Source: Puffinus mauretanicus
Lineage: Eukaryota > Chordata > Aves > Procellariiformes > Procellariidae
Length of the DNA stretch: 64,000 bases
Direction of reading: 5' to 3'
Assembly (NCBI GenBank): GCA_023333565.1
Contig: JAJKFH010000115.1
Span: 3,410,001-3,474,000 of the forward strand
The translations under genes were made by a program, and so were the position numbers. Under the pieces are notes generated by a model, which saw only the letters and a list, made by a program, of their open reading frames with translations, ran no database searches and was not told the DNA's origin. Below, piece after piece: positions 24,965-37,307 of this stretch; within the stretch, counting starts at the first letter, position 1; each line of letters opens with the position of its first letter.

Positions 24965-25260
24965 TAATCTCTAAATGTAACAACCATCAGTCAGAGGAGA
25001 AATTACGTTTGAGTAAATGAGTGTGGCTCTCCTTTGGGGTAAAAGGAAATGTGCCAGAATTATCACAGCGAGGCTGGCATAGCGTCTGGGCTGAATTAAT
25101 CTATCACAGAGGTCTTTAATGTCTTTAATGTAGTGCACACAGACCGCGTGCTTCTTCTGACACATTGAGCAATTTCCCAGGAGACCTTGCATTGGTCTGC
25201 AGTACCACAAACAGTTTTAGGCAGCTTGACACAGACTAAGTTCCAGCAGTGGTCTAATTT
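24965..25260. other. possible conserved noncoding element or exon
   Basis: This block is richer in G+C than its surroundings and retains CpGs (acgtttg, cgaggct, gcgtctg, ccgcgtg), which usually decay in neutral AT-rich DNA. It has homeodomain-like TTAATC/TTAATG cores and a 79-codon minus-strand open frame ending at 24971. That frame is cysteine- and isoleucine-rich, and 'gtggtactgcag' could be a weak acceptor. I recognise neither a protein family nor a repeat. A regulatory element seems more likely than an exon. Confidence 0.3.
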
Positions 25261-25861
25261 CTCCAGGATTTACATTCTCCTCAATGCAAACAATGGTGTT
25301 TGACCTTGGGGAAAGTTGCACATAGATGGATTTTTTTTTTCCTTTTTTTGTTAAGATTATGAATGGCACTGTGGTTAAAATCAGTGATAACACATAGTTT
25401 AAAGCTAATCAGTGACATGTAGAATATCACCAAATTCTTTTCTCACTCTCACTACATCCCTAACTTGAAAGGGGAGCAAATTCAGTTTAATCTTTTCAGA
25501 AGCTTGGCAGAAGGTATGTAAACTGAAAGGCAACAAGACAAATAATTTAGAATTTATAAAAGAGAAGGGCATCTTGAAAAAAATCCCAGAGGGTAGTTTT
25601 AAAAGAATGCAACTTACACTTGAGGAAATCCAGCAGCCACTGGTAAGCTCGTCCCTGTATTGATTCTGACCACAGGTCTGAGGGATAAAAGATCATTGCA
25701 TCTTCCCTGACATGAAGAGCCCTTTGACTGCACTAGTTTTGTAGCTTAGCAGGAGAGAATTAATATTACAATACAAGCTCTTCAGAATCATGCTGCAGAG
25801 GAAATTCTTTTAATTCAGAGCCCCCTTTTTAACAGCCCTCCAACTGTTTGTTTTTGTGTGC

Positions 25862-25868
25862 TATAAAA
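25862..25868 (+). promoter_or_regulatory. candidate TATA box (TATAAAA)
   Basis: A consensus TATAAAA is followed 25-30 bases later by G/C-richer sequence ('gggcagcaaagtggcactca'). No clear CCAAT box is seen within 100 bases upstream. Read with the donor at 26122 it suggests a TATA-driven first exon. A TATA match alone is common in AT-rich DNA. Confidence 0.4.
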
Positions 25869-25891
25869 CACCCGGTTTCAAGCTAAAGGGC

Positions 25892-26121
25892 AGCAAAGTG
25901 GCACTCAGGGCTTAGACACTGGGGAGGAGCATGAAAGTCCTGTCATTACTTCTCAGATGAAGGAGGCAAAGAGCAGAGCAGTAACAGGAAAGCAAGTTTG
26001 AGGCGGGATCTCACCAGGGCTCTGGTTTGAAGACGCCAAAAAAAGGGTGGCTGCTCCTTTTTAGTCCTTCCAGCAGGGCCCATATCAGTCCCTGAAGGGA
26101 AGAATTGTGACTGGCAATATG
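25892..26121 (+). other. candidate first exon (mostly 5' UTR) of a plus-strand transcript
   Basis: Starting about 30 bases after TATAAAA, this 230-base segment is clearly G/C- and purine-richer than its flanks. It ends in 'aatATG' directly before 'gtaaga', a strong 5' splice site. If the last ATG were the start codon, the exon would contribute only Met. An upstream ATG (ATGAAAGTCCTGTCA...) opens a 9-codon frame ending in TGA. The gene is not identified, and no following exon is recognised in the window. Confidence 0.35.
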
Positions 26122-27525
26122 GTAAGATCAGGTCAGTGACTTAATCTGCATATTTTATACCAAGAGAATTGTTAATGGTACACTGTGGCTGAAGCTGAAT
26201 GCACTGAGATTAAAACATAGGTATTTATTTTATTTTGCTGAGTTCTTACACTCCAACTAAGTATTACTCAGTATTTTTCTGAACAACTGGATACGCTTGC
26301 AAAATTACATTTGCAATAGAAAAGTCAGCAAACCCTATGTTAATACGATAAAATGGCACCACTATAGTAAAGACATTTATTCTTTGTTATCTATTTGATC
26401 AGCTATGAGGGTCTCTAACCTGCAGATTTCCTTACTACAGTGGCCCCAGCTGTCTGCTTGACTTGGCTTGATAGAATAAATGAGAATGCACTGTTATTAA
26501 CAACACATACACTAAGTAGCTAAGCTTATGCTTAAGGCAATACAATAATTTTTATGCATATAATGAAGATGGTGTCTTGGTAGCAACTGGACAACTTTGC
26601 CATTGAAGCTTTATAACAAAAATCCTTATAGAAATTTGAGCAATAATAATTCTTACTCAAAAGTCTTAATATTTGAATTGACCATAATATATTTCTACAA
26701 TCAAAATTACAGACTCAGTACACAAAAATAACTAAGGCTATTGGAAAATGATGTCCTCTTACTTATAGGATATATAAATTATTTGCTAACAAAATGTGGA
26801 AAAAATGAGGAAAAAATGTTACTGGCAGCTTAATTATTGCAATGCATCATTTGGGATTTGTATTGCTTATTCCCATACTTTACCCCAGGCTTTCAAGAAA
26901 GGTGGTTTGATTTGGTTTCGTTTTTTAATTTTCCTTACTGCTACAGCTAATGTAGCTATAATTTTAAGTTTTCTTCTTTATTTGTTCCAAAGCAAAGTTT
27001 TAAAAATGATTTGCATAACAGCTAAGCTCAGAAATACTACCACTTAGTTTTTCTGACTCATCTTTTCAGAGTGATTTCTTTGGATGTGTTTTGTTTTAAT
27101 TCCAGTATCTGGCTTCATGAGTTTTGATCTTGGGGGGGTGGGAGTGCTTCTGAGCACTCTTTTAATTCAATAATATATAATTGCCTCTAAGAGAGAAAGG
27201 CTCCAAAGGGAAAGAAATGGGAAACAGTAGGATTTGAATACATTCATGCGGGCGCTGTGATTTGTAACTGGCCAAAATGTGCAAGCAGATGGACCTGTGT
27301 TATCACTACTTTAGCTTCCTGAATAACACGTGTCATAGTCATTTGGCCACTGAATGTAATGTTTAGAGCTGAGAAATACTGAATGTCTCCTGACAAGATG
27401 GAAGATAGATCAACATTGTCAAAGATATGCTATGATTTCGCAGCTGGTGATCTGATGATCTATAACCATTTGAGGAAAAACCCCTCATCTAGTGCAGGTG
27501 GTCCATTGGATTGTACTGCAAAAAG

Positions 27526-27590
27526 ACCACACACACACACAAAAAACACCCAACCACACAAACAACAACAACAACCAAAAAACCCCCAGA
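27526..27590 (+). repeat. CA/AAC-rich simple sequence
   Basis: (CA)n at 27528-27540 passes into AAC and CCAAAA units and ends in 'aacccccag'. On the opposite strand it creates a cysteine/glycine-rich open frame, which is compositional only. Confidence 0.85.
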
Positions 27591-30366
27591 AAAATCCAAA
27601 AGCTATCCGTGGCAAAAACTGTTGCTGCTCAACTGGCAGGCAGTGCACTGCTGAAGTGCTGACTGATGCGTCAGAGAGCAGAAGGTGCATATTCCATTCC
27701 CACTAACCAGGGCAATGTGGTGACAATTAAGCTTTGAACAAGTTCCTGTAAAGTGGTCTGAAATCAGCACTATGGTCTAGGGAAGACACAGCACTCGAGG
27801 GGGAATGTGGAGAGCTGAGTCCTCCCATCCCTTCCTTAAGCTGCTATATGACTGAGAGGAGTCATTTCAGCATAGTTTCATATGTGTTGTTCCTTCGCAT
27901 CCCTTCCACTCACATTAAGAGGTCTTTGGTTATTTAAACTGTACATTCAATAATGTAAAAACACTGTCTTACAGCATGCTTTCAAAGCATCTAGCATATT
28001 ATGTTCCCAAGTTCTACAAAAATAGAAATAGATAATAATAATAAAGACCGACTGTCACAACATGGTGTTGGAGACTCATTCAAACACAAGTGTATAAAGC
28101 TGGCTACATTTAAACCACTGCATTGTCCGACTGCTGAAGTAACCTGACTATTTTGCTGTTTGTGGGGATTCAGTAACAAATTACTCCACTACTCCATCTG
28201 GCCTTCATCCTAAGAGGATACCTATTCACTCCAGGATAATATTTTGAAGCTTGGGCTGTTCTGTACCTCTTAGGATAATGCATTTTTGGAGCACTGCATA
28301 TTGTTTTTCACTAACATATAAATATCTTTTGGATTTTGCATAAATTCTGATTCTGAATAAATTTTGGATACTGTGTAGACAACAAAATAACCAGATGATC
28401 GGGCCTCACATTTGGATGCGTTTATCTAATACATTTTCCTCTCATCTGCCTCCTTTCTTTTTATCCTATTGTGAGCTATCCTCCCTTCTGTTATTTTTTT
28501 CCCATCTCCATACCTAACGTAAGGTGCTTAGAAAACAGCAGAAAACAGTCACTGATTTCAGGTCATGTAAAAACAATAAGTAAATAATAAGTACAGCATT
28601 TTTATGCTACCTTCTGTAAATTCAAGTGTCGCTGTGTGCACACTTACAAAATATAATTATGGGTTTTCCATTAACGTCCTGGTAATATCCAGGGATTCAA
28701 TATAATCTAGACAATATTGCTTCTGATATTTATAAAGAATGGTTGATCTTAGACAGAGCCACCTGTTAAGGGGCTCCCCTTTTAAATTATCTTGCTGTGG
28801 TTAGAGTAACATTTACCAAAAATGTGTGTTGTTTAGAGAAAACTGATTACGTAGGACTTGAAGCCACATATTTTTTTCTAGTTAAGATATATTCACATTA
28901 AATCAATCACAGCTTTATGAAAATAAAGGCCACAAAACTAAGCACTGTGTAGATCATAGTCCCATAAAACAGGGCGTAGGGTTTTGCATAATAAAAGAAG
29001 AGATATATATACATGAGAGCACAATATTAGTTCTCACTCCTCCTCTCCTCCTATTAGAAAGCCATGCTATTAGAGTTGACTGAAACAGAATTTGTTAAGT
29101 AATTTAGGGTGGGTTTTTTTCAAATCAACACTAAAGGCAGAAATGCTAATAATTAAAAAAAAAAACAAGAGGATGAAATATTCTAAAAAAAACACCCAGG
29201 ACTCTTCAGAATATCAAAATGGCCTGATTTTTTTCAAAAGACATGAGCCAAGTGATTTCCCCATGTACTTTAAAATGTCTTCCCATTGGGAAAGCCGACA
29301 CAAGGCACCAGGAAAAGTTGCCTGCAGAGAATACTATCTGTCACTCAAGCCACATATCCCAGCCCAAGGCATGGACATTGGTTTTCCTCAGCACCACAGC
29401 TCCAGCCTGGGGCTCTTAGGCCTTGCAATCTCCAAGACTTTGGCGAGTCCTCAAATCTGAATCAACTACCAAAGCCCAGGAACTCTCTGATTGCCCTAAG
29501 AACTACCCAAAGGCCAAATCAGGTTTCATTAACTTCCTGATTGTGCTTTGGTGAAATCTTGAACAATTCAAAGTGTTTCCTTGAAATCTACTGGTATTGC
29601 CAAACTGGTTTTGTTGTTTTCTTTTTTTTTTCTGTGCTAAAATATTTTTAATCAGAAAAATCTTGATCATCTGTGTACTTCCTATGCACACATGAGTAGT
29701 AGAATCTATCTGTGGATCCATTAAATCTAATTGGTTTGACCAGGTCAATAGCACTGCTTATTCTCTCAGTATTGCTACATTTGTATGATCTATATAGATA
29801 CCTTTTTGTAATTGAGCAGCATGGCAAAGCCAAGCTCTGAGAAAACAGTGAGAAACCATCATATTTTTGAACAAATAATAACATGTTAAAATCTTCTTTC
29901 TTGCCCTCTTTTTCAGTTGCACTTTCATTCTTTCCTCCCAGTCATGGTAACTAAAAACATACTTTAACATACTTTAACAACAAGTTACGGGAAAAGATGT
30001 ATCTTGAATAACTGGCATCATGAATCATAGACATTTCAGAACTCCAGGAGCTGGAACTTGAGGACAGGATTCATCTCACCTATCATCAGCAGTCGAAAGT
30101 AGGCAAACAGTTGAGCTTCTCAGCAAGGTTCCCTCTATAGTCATCTGAGAGAAAGAAAAAAAATCCAGATGAGGTTGCTTAGCAACTCCAATTTTCCTCA
30201 AATATCTTAGACAGCTATCTTAAAATGGGATGAATCTTCCTCTGGAGACCTCTTTCTCCTTCCAATGATTATAGATGAAATAGCTTAAAGTGGCTTCTGG
30301 ACCAGTAAAATAGGTGAAATTAATTCCATCTCAAGATCCAATTACAGCACAATTACAGATTTTGGT

Positions 30367-30408
30367 TGTAATGGAAGGGAACTTTTGGACTGTAATGGAA
30401 GGGAACTT
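30367..30408 (+). repeat. 18-bp tandem direct duplication, 24-bp period
   Basis: 'tgtaatggaagggaactt' occurs at 30367-30384 and identically at 30391-30408, separated by 'ttggac'. Two exact copies indicate a recent duplication. Confidence 0.92.
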
Positions 30409-31404
30409 GAGTATTACCACACAAAAGGTGAAGAAGTTCGTCTAAATAACCTGATGTAAACAGAACAGAAATTTGCCAAACTGATGGAGGACAGCAATGG
30501 CACGTGCTGTGAAGATTATGCATTTATGCATTGTTTTACATCCATAAGCAGAGAGCAACATGGGAGAGATCCGAGAATATTCTACACAGACAGACAAAGA
30601 TCCCGATTAATAGACTTATTTATGCATGTGTATGTATCCCAATGTAGAAAGAATGAAAGTTAACTTATTTAGTTTTGGGATTATTCTTTACCTTTGTCAT
30701 ATCAAAAGGCAAAAGATCATCAGACAGAGCTTTGTTTCTTTTTTAAGAACGCGGCTTCTTCTGCTATTTTCTTTATTCTAAATCAGCTGCTTCTTCAATG
30801 TTAGAGGAAAACAACTCTTCTCCCATGATTTTTTTCAGTAACTCTTCACAACTGTCATATGTCACACACTGTAAGCAAAGAATTTAGAAATCAAGTTTAT
30901 GAAGCAATGGCAGCTGAAGGGTTAGCAGTTTACCTCAATACATTTTTGAATGCGCAAAGCTCATATGGACTCTAGCTATAGAATTAAGAATGGCAATTTC
31001 ATGTGAAGCTAAAGTACTTTCGAACTATTCCTTAGCAAGTCAGAAATATCACAGTATTTATTTTTATTTTCAGAAAATAAAGTGTTTTTTTTAAGGAAAA
31101 ATCACTAATTTTACTGATATTCTATAATTCCACTCAAATTCATTCTTTTAATTTTTTTTTCAATATTATAATTGTTATGGGTCATATTGCAAATTAATTT
31201 TAATTATTTAAGATATACCTCTACAAATAAGTACAGAGTCCAAATACCATAGACACGTGCACCTGCACTGCCTAGGGTTCATTGTTTCTGTAGCAAGCAG
31301 GTGACATTCACACTGCAGAGCACTTTGCTTGTGTCTCTTCTGAACCACAAGGACTGCCATTGTTGCCCTGAAACAGTTACGCAGTTAATTAATTAGCAAG
31401 TTTG

Positions 31405-31438
31405 TGTGTATGTGTGCATGTGTGTGTCTGTGTACACA
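31405..31438 (+). repeat. interrupted (GT)n microsatellite
   Basis: GT-rich run 'tgtgtgtatgtgtgcatgtg' continuing to 'tgtgtctgtgtacac', interrupted by A and C substitutions. Confidence 0.85.
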
Positions 31439-34400
31439 TGAATGAAGGTGGGAGCAGTTTCAGATCAATGTGTCTGATCTAAGATGACGGTTTTGCTGTG
31501 GCCTATCAGAGTGATGTTTCTACATTACAAAAGTGAGAGTGGGTTATGTCTGCCCATGGGAGTGGCACAGATTCTAAAAGGAATTACATACTTTGTTTAG
31601 ATACTTATTTTCTCTAGAAGGTACTTAAATACCATAGTAAATCTGGTCTTCATTCTGTAAGTAGCGTATCCGGAGGTCCAACCTATGCTGGAAGGTATGC
31701 TCTGTTGGGCTGGTCAGGAGTCTTGCATATTTTTATTGATATTTAAGAAGCTTTATTTTCTTAATGTATGGAGGTAAGGATGATGCTTAGATGTTTTGAG
31801 TAGAAAGTGGATTCAGGATACCCAAATCAAATTATTGCCTTAACTTATTTCCTGTACTAAAAGAATGTTTAACTTGATTATTTCACCCCTACAGCTGAAG
31901 TTAATTTTTTCACAAGTACATCTTATAAAAGTGTACTTTTGCAATTAATTGGATAATTACTGTAGGGAGGTCAAGAAATATTTCATTTAATGTGATTTTT
32001 CAAATTTCTGAGAAATAAGAAGTCCTATCCCCAAGTAAAAGAGTTTCAAAATATTTTGCAGATTGAGATGCAAAAAAAAAACCCTCCAGAAAATCTATTT
32101 GGATTAGGTCAATCAAAACAATGTATTTAAATCATTTTGAAAGGTTTAATTTCATGTAGGAATCACATGCTCACAATTTTGTCCCCAAAGAATTGATAAA
32201 GGAAATAAACAAGAAACAACCGATATCTGTCAATAGTTTCAGTAAACCAACATTTCCAAGAAAAAATCTGTGTTAAAGATTGTGACCAGGTCTAATTATC
32301 CATGTAAAAATTGTTCATATAATACTGAAAAATAAAGTGCTAAATAAATCAGGTTATAAAAGAGTTAGATCTTGAAACTCAGCCTGGCACTCATTCTTTC
32401 ATGTACATGACTTTATCTTCACTTTCTCTTCATGAACTAGTATCTTCCATCCAATATTTGTTGTTTCTACTTAAGTATACTGCACCTTATTTTTTGTGTG
32501 TGTAATAAATCATGCTTCTATGATCATTTTGGTAAATTGATTGAAAATTAGAACATTATAATTTTTATACATAGTTACATTGGTTACTAGGTACTTTCAA
32601 AATCTTTACCAGCTTTGAACTGATTAAATCATAAGAAAACATTAAAGCCTTGCTGCTGTAAAATCTGGCCTGATGTTTTAATACTTCAGTTCAGCAAAAC
32701 CTAACCCAGATTTATCTTATTTTAGTATTTCAAAACAGCGTATCTGCAGACTGAGGAAAGAAAGCACAATAAAAATGATCAATATCACTGATTTATGGAT
32801 GACAAAAAAAAAAATTCAAAACAAATTAACAAATTTGAAACTGTTAGGGATTTCTAAAAATGTTTTTCTACCTATTTAACCCGTGAAATCAAGTTAATTT
32901 AATATTACTTTTGAATCTTAACTTATAGAGATAAACAAACTTTCTCATAAAAATAAATGGAGAAGGTGTGCATGTATGTAAATACACATATGTATGCGTG
33001 TGTGTATATGCAAATAACTCCAAGCATTTTGTGCCAACTACCTAAAAAAATCACTGTTTTTTTACCAAGTTGGGAAAAATTCAAATTTAGAGATTTAATT
33101 TACTTAAAAATGCTATAAACTGAGTATACAGATTAAGCTATGGAACTGATAATTGCACATATTCTTAACTAAAGCTTTTACTACTGTATTTCTCAAAACA
33201 GAAACACAAATAAGTCTGGAGACATGTTAGCCTAATCCAATGGTCTGTGTGGCACAGGGTTGCCTTATATATGTGTTTTGACTTTGCTTTGTTTTAAACA
33301 GCTCAAAGTTTAGCAATATTTAATTGTTCTTACCATGTTTTGGTCTTGTTACCTGTTCTTCCCCCTTCCCACGCACAAGTCTTCCCTCCTCTCATGTCTT
33401 TTTTGGGAACTTGGAGCCACATACAGAAATGTAATTCTCCTTCAGTCAAGACAGAGACGCTGTTCTTTGCATAATTGTACCAAAGGAAGAGGTTCAAAAG
33501 TAGGAAAGGAGCAGAAGATTTCTTATTCTCTCTCTTATGCTCTGTTCTATGTATATTAAAGGGGGGCAGCCAAAATCTAGTGCTTACCAGGTCGGATTTA
33601 GTAATGTTCTGACAATCTTTCAAAGTCATACACTTCATCATATTCTTTAACAAATTCATCATTTAAAGTCTTTCACAGAAAGAGAGAAGAAAGCTTGGAG
33701 AAAAGCTGGAAAAGAAGCTAATAACATTCTTTTGAAATGATTGACTAAGTGAAAATACAGATGTGTTCAGAACTAGTTTTTCAACTAGTGGTAATTATTT
33801 CATCGAATTTCTTTATGTTTCAGAATCCTAAAAGCTCCGGTGAAAATGAACAGAGCTGAAGTTGCACAACTGTTAGATTTGTTCTTGTGAATCTTGGGGA
33901 GCTTTTCTTATTTATGTGCTTCTTGATTGTTCCATTCTGTTCAGCTCTGTTCTGTTTTGGCATCACATAGAGTCTCTTACTTGAGAAAGATTAAATACAT
34001 ATTTAACATTTCTGACAATGGAAAAAACTCATACAAGTGGCCTGTTGAAGGGAAGTTGTTACTACCAAACCCCAGACCAATTTTTCCTTACTGACCCTAG
34101 GACATCTGTAGGAACACAGATTTGTGAGAATTCAGGCCTGCCTTGGCTTATCAGAAGCATGGGAAGAGATTGCATGAGGTATCAAAGTCCCACTGGCAGA
34201 TTTCTAGACATCATCTGCTGACTGGATACAGCTTAAAAAAAACTAGGGATAAAAATAGGTTATTCCTTTCATCTTCTGAACGTTTATTTGCATGTAATTT
34301 TGCCTAAACAAGTTAAGTGTAAACATGTCAGGAAAAGAAAAAATTATGGGAACTGGGGGTTGAACTCCGAATGATTTAACATGGCAACCAGCCCAACTCT

Positions 34401-35724
34401 GTGCACTTGCTGAGTGATCTTAGCCTCTATGAAATAAGGAAATGCTCAGAATTTCAACAAAGATTGGTATGTAATCATTGCTTCCCACGGACGTTAGCAG
34501 ACAAATCCTTAGGAAGGTAGAAAAAGGAAGATGAATAGGGATCAAAAGAGAAGAGACCCAATTCCAAAAACGACTTCATAGAACATAAAACTGAAGTACA
34601 ACCCGTCTTGTAATAATCCTGCCTTACCCTTTTGGTGCACTTTCTGCTTTTCCATATCTTTTTCCACTGCCCACTCTTTTTCAGAAGGAGCATTTTGCTT
34701 TCCTCCCCTGTGCGGAGTAGAATTCTGTGTGTTAGAGCACAGTCTCAGATTTCCACCCATTTCTCCCTATTTGCTGTCACACCTACGCTTTTTCTTTTTT
34801 GGCCTACTTTTCCATTTACAGTGTATATTACAAAACTTTTTACCCCCATCATGCAACACTGTTTGCATTAGAAATGCTCTTGTTTGTGAATGTATAGCAC
34901 GTAATTTCAATTTTTTTGCCCTGTAGTAGTTACTGTCCCGTATTTATAACACCATGAAAAATATATGTGAGAGAGTAGGCATTATGCTGTCTAATATAAA
35001 TAATGTTCCTTGTTTTACTACAAACTTGTAGATGACATCAACAGAAACGGAGCCATTCTCATTTATCTGAGTGTCCTCTGCTTGGTATTGAACAGATCTA
35101 TGCCTGCCTTTAAAGCAGAGGCCAGTCTTCCAGCTGCCTCTGAAGAATGCTTTCTAAAGCTCAAGGAAGTATTGTGCAAAGATGCTTTGCATATCTCTCC
35201 AGTTTCAGGGATTCCTCTGTACCTGGATGGTCTCCTAATAATGATTAGGGTATCCACAATGTTCCCAAAGAGCAGCCAAAAGAAAAAAATATTGGAAAAT
35301 AAGCCAATACAGTGAAAAAAGTAGAGCCATTACTCATGTCTTTTTATCATCCAGACATCTTCCCATTAAGAAAATATCTTTTTGGATCCCCAAGATTTAA
35401 GGCTGCATTGAGACCATAGGGCATCAGAGATATACACTTGTCTGTAGCGTCTCTTTTTACTCTCCCATGTAATTACTGAGACAAAAATTATACTAAATAT
35501 TTTTTTCCAGTAGATCCACTGCTACAGTGGACCGACTGTGGGATGAAAACATTGATTAAAACTTTGCTTTATACATTTTAGCTGAGGTACAGTAATTGAT
35601 TTTGTTCTGGGTCTGGATTTTGCTTTTTGATTTTCAAAATATTAGACCAAATTCTGCACTCTGTTACACATATGCAAATATTGTTTTAATGGATGTGTAG
35701 CATTCTCAGAGAAGACTTAGTTCA

Positions 35725-35785
35725 TTCAGGGCCCAATTTAACTGCCACTGAAATCAATGGAAAGGCCCTGACTGATGTCTATACA
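35725..35785. repeat. possible tail of an ancient amniote LINE
   Basis: 'cagggcccaatttaactgcc' and 'actgaaatcaatggaaaggc' resemble the 'gggcc...ccactgaagtcaatgg' phrase common in old CR1/L3-type 3' ends of reptiles and birds. The match is short and by eye. Orientation is not assigned. Confidence 0.3.
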
Positions 35786-36929
35786 AATTGTATCAATCCC
35801 TTAATCATTTCAAATGGGATCTAATGGTGAAATGGTTCTCATTAAAAACAGCATACTGTGAATATGAGCCTGCTGAGCTCATCAATGGCAGTATTAAAGC
35901 AATAATAAAAGCATAAAGAAAAAAGAATAATTTACTTAGGTTTCTCAATTGGCTATTTGTTGTAAACATTCCTTTTGTTATAGTAAAGTTTCTCTGCCAG
36001 AATAAACAGATTCCTCCTTTCACCCCAATTACTGAACCCATAGCCCTAATGATATTTCATAATTAGAAACTAGCCTCATTTCTAAGAGGAAATGGTACTA
36101 AATTAGTTGTGCCCCAGAGAACTACACTTCGCAGCATTTCATGTTATTCTATTTGTGCCCACAACAGATATCTATCTGATGAAAGGTGTCTTCAGGGTTT
36201 GTTGGTACAGAAAGTGATTGCAAAGCACCAGTTCCTAGAAGTCCCATTGCAAATGTTTATCTTATGTCAGTGGCTGAAATAGTCATTAGTACCCAGAAAC
36301 CCACAAAAATGCAGAAATAGCAGATCCAAAACCAGAACTTATGATACTCCATTTCTCCCATTCTAACAGGCAACATCTTATGCTTCAGTTGAAGATGCTA
36401 GTTCAAGCAAACCACAATATTATGTAATATTGCACATCTGGTGACATAGCAGGGAGCAGTGATTACTTGTACCCACATAGGCTGCACCAGGAAAGGGGAA
36501 ATTCATTACTGTTGCTGGCAAAACCATATATTTCTGTGAATGACCCAAGCATTATTAGCCACAATTCCTGAAACATCCTTTGCAACTTTGTATTATGTAC
36601 ACTTCCAGGTACAGTGACAAGCCCATCATTATCAATAGCTGTGACACTAGTGTTTGTAAACCTATTGAGTACAGGGGGAAATCTCCTACACCTTGCCTTC
36701 TTTCAACTTAAAATCATTTGTCACTGTAGTGTTACAGGATAATTTTGCATTCTTCAATGAGTATGTGCACATAAATAGCACTGTATTGCTAGTGTAGATA
36801 ATTAAATTTTTTCTCCACTTAATTCACAGGTTATGGGCATGCCTTTACCCTTATTATTGAAACTGAAAACAGATCAAACTGAGCTGGTAACATCAGTGTC
36901 TGTATTTAAACCTCAGTTAATAAGAGGGT

Positions 36930-37196
36930 CTTTAACAAAGCCCTCCTCTCTGAACCCTCCCACTGCATTCACTTGCAAATCACTGTATGGCTGGCAACGC
37001 CGGCGTCCTGTCCCCCCCAGCCCCAAATCTTCTCATGTTGAGCACTGCGGCTCTATCAACAGCAACATCTCTCTCAGTGAGGGATGTTTCTTATTAATCA
37101 GGGGCACTGAATGGAAACCAATCAGATAGAGAGTCTCTTTGGCTTCAGCTCCCTGCCTGCCTGACTTAAAAGTGATGCTGGGAGAGAGGGAGCCCT
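36930..37196 (+). promoter_or_regulatory. candidate promoter: CCAAT box and TATA-like box
   Basis: CCAATCAG at 37118-37125 lies about 80 bases, and CTTAAAAG at 37165-37172 about 30 bases, before a plausible start at ~37195-37200 ('gccctagttagacg'). This is canonical spacing for a TATA promoter. The preceding 190 bases are the most G/C-rich of the neighbourhood ('ggcaacgccggcgtcctg', a C-run, 'gcactgcggctc'). The arrangement of CCAAT, TATA-like box, start and downstream donor makes it the best promoter candidate of the window. There is no transcript evidence. Confidence 0.5.
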
Positions 37197-37307
37197 AGTT
37201 AGACGCAAGCACATACAGCGCTGGAGATACAGAAACAGGCAGAAGGGAGGAAGCAGGTATAGAAACAACACTGGACGGACAGAGCTAGGCTCATGCTGGC
37301 AGACACG
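37197..37307 (+). other. candidate first exon, 5' UTR plus five codons
   Basis: A purine-rich, G/C-enriched segment of about 110 bases follows the TATA-like box. It ends in ACG before 'gtgagt', a consensus 5' splice site. The only ATG (37293-37295) opens a frame MLADT reaching the donor in phase 0; read through the donor it continues to a stop at TAA near 37380. A very short first coding exon is common in neuronal and secreted protein genes. The ATG could equally be an upstream frame and the exon noncoding. I could not match MLADT to a gene. Confidence 0.45.

Larger units (their letters stand above)
26122..35724. other. long AT-rich noncoding stretch
   Basis: No gene is supported. It contains low-complexity sequence (27526-27590, 31405-31438, 32970-33010) and a short duplication at 30367-30408. 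If the unit at 25892 is a real exon, this would be its intron. Confidence 0.5.

Noticed and set aside
27383..27706. 107-codon frame rich in Thr, His, Gln and Lys
   Set aside because: Most of it is the translation of a CA/AAC simple repeat.
27925..27945. 'tctttggttattt' as a microRNA miR-9 copy
   Set aside because: The match ends after the seed region and no hairpin partner is visible nearby.
30018..30110. 'aatcatagacatttcagaac' as an ancient CR1 3' tail
   Set aside because: Only the first few bases resemble a CR1 end; the following sequence does not continue the family pattern.
34360..34450. Possible MIR from 'acttgctgagtgatcttagc'
   Set aside because: The order and spacing of the remaining MIR blocks are missing.
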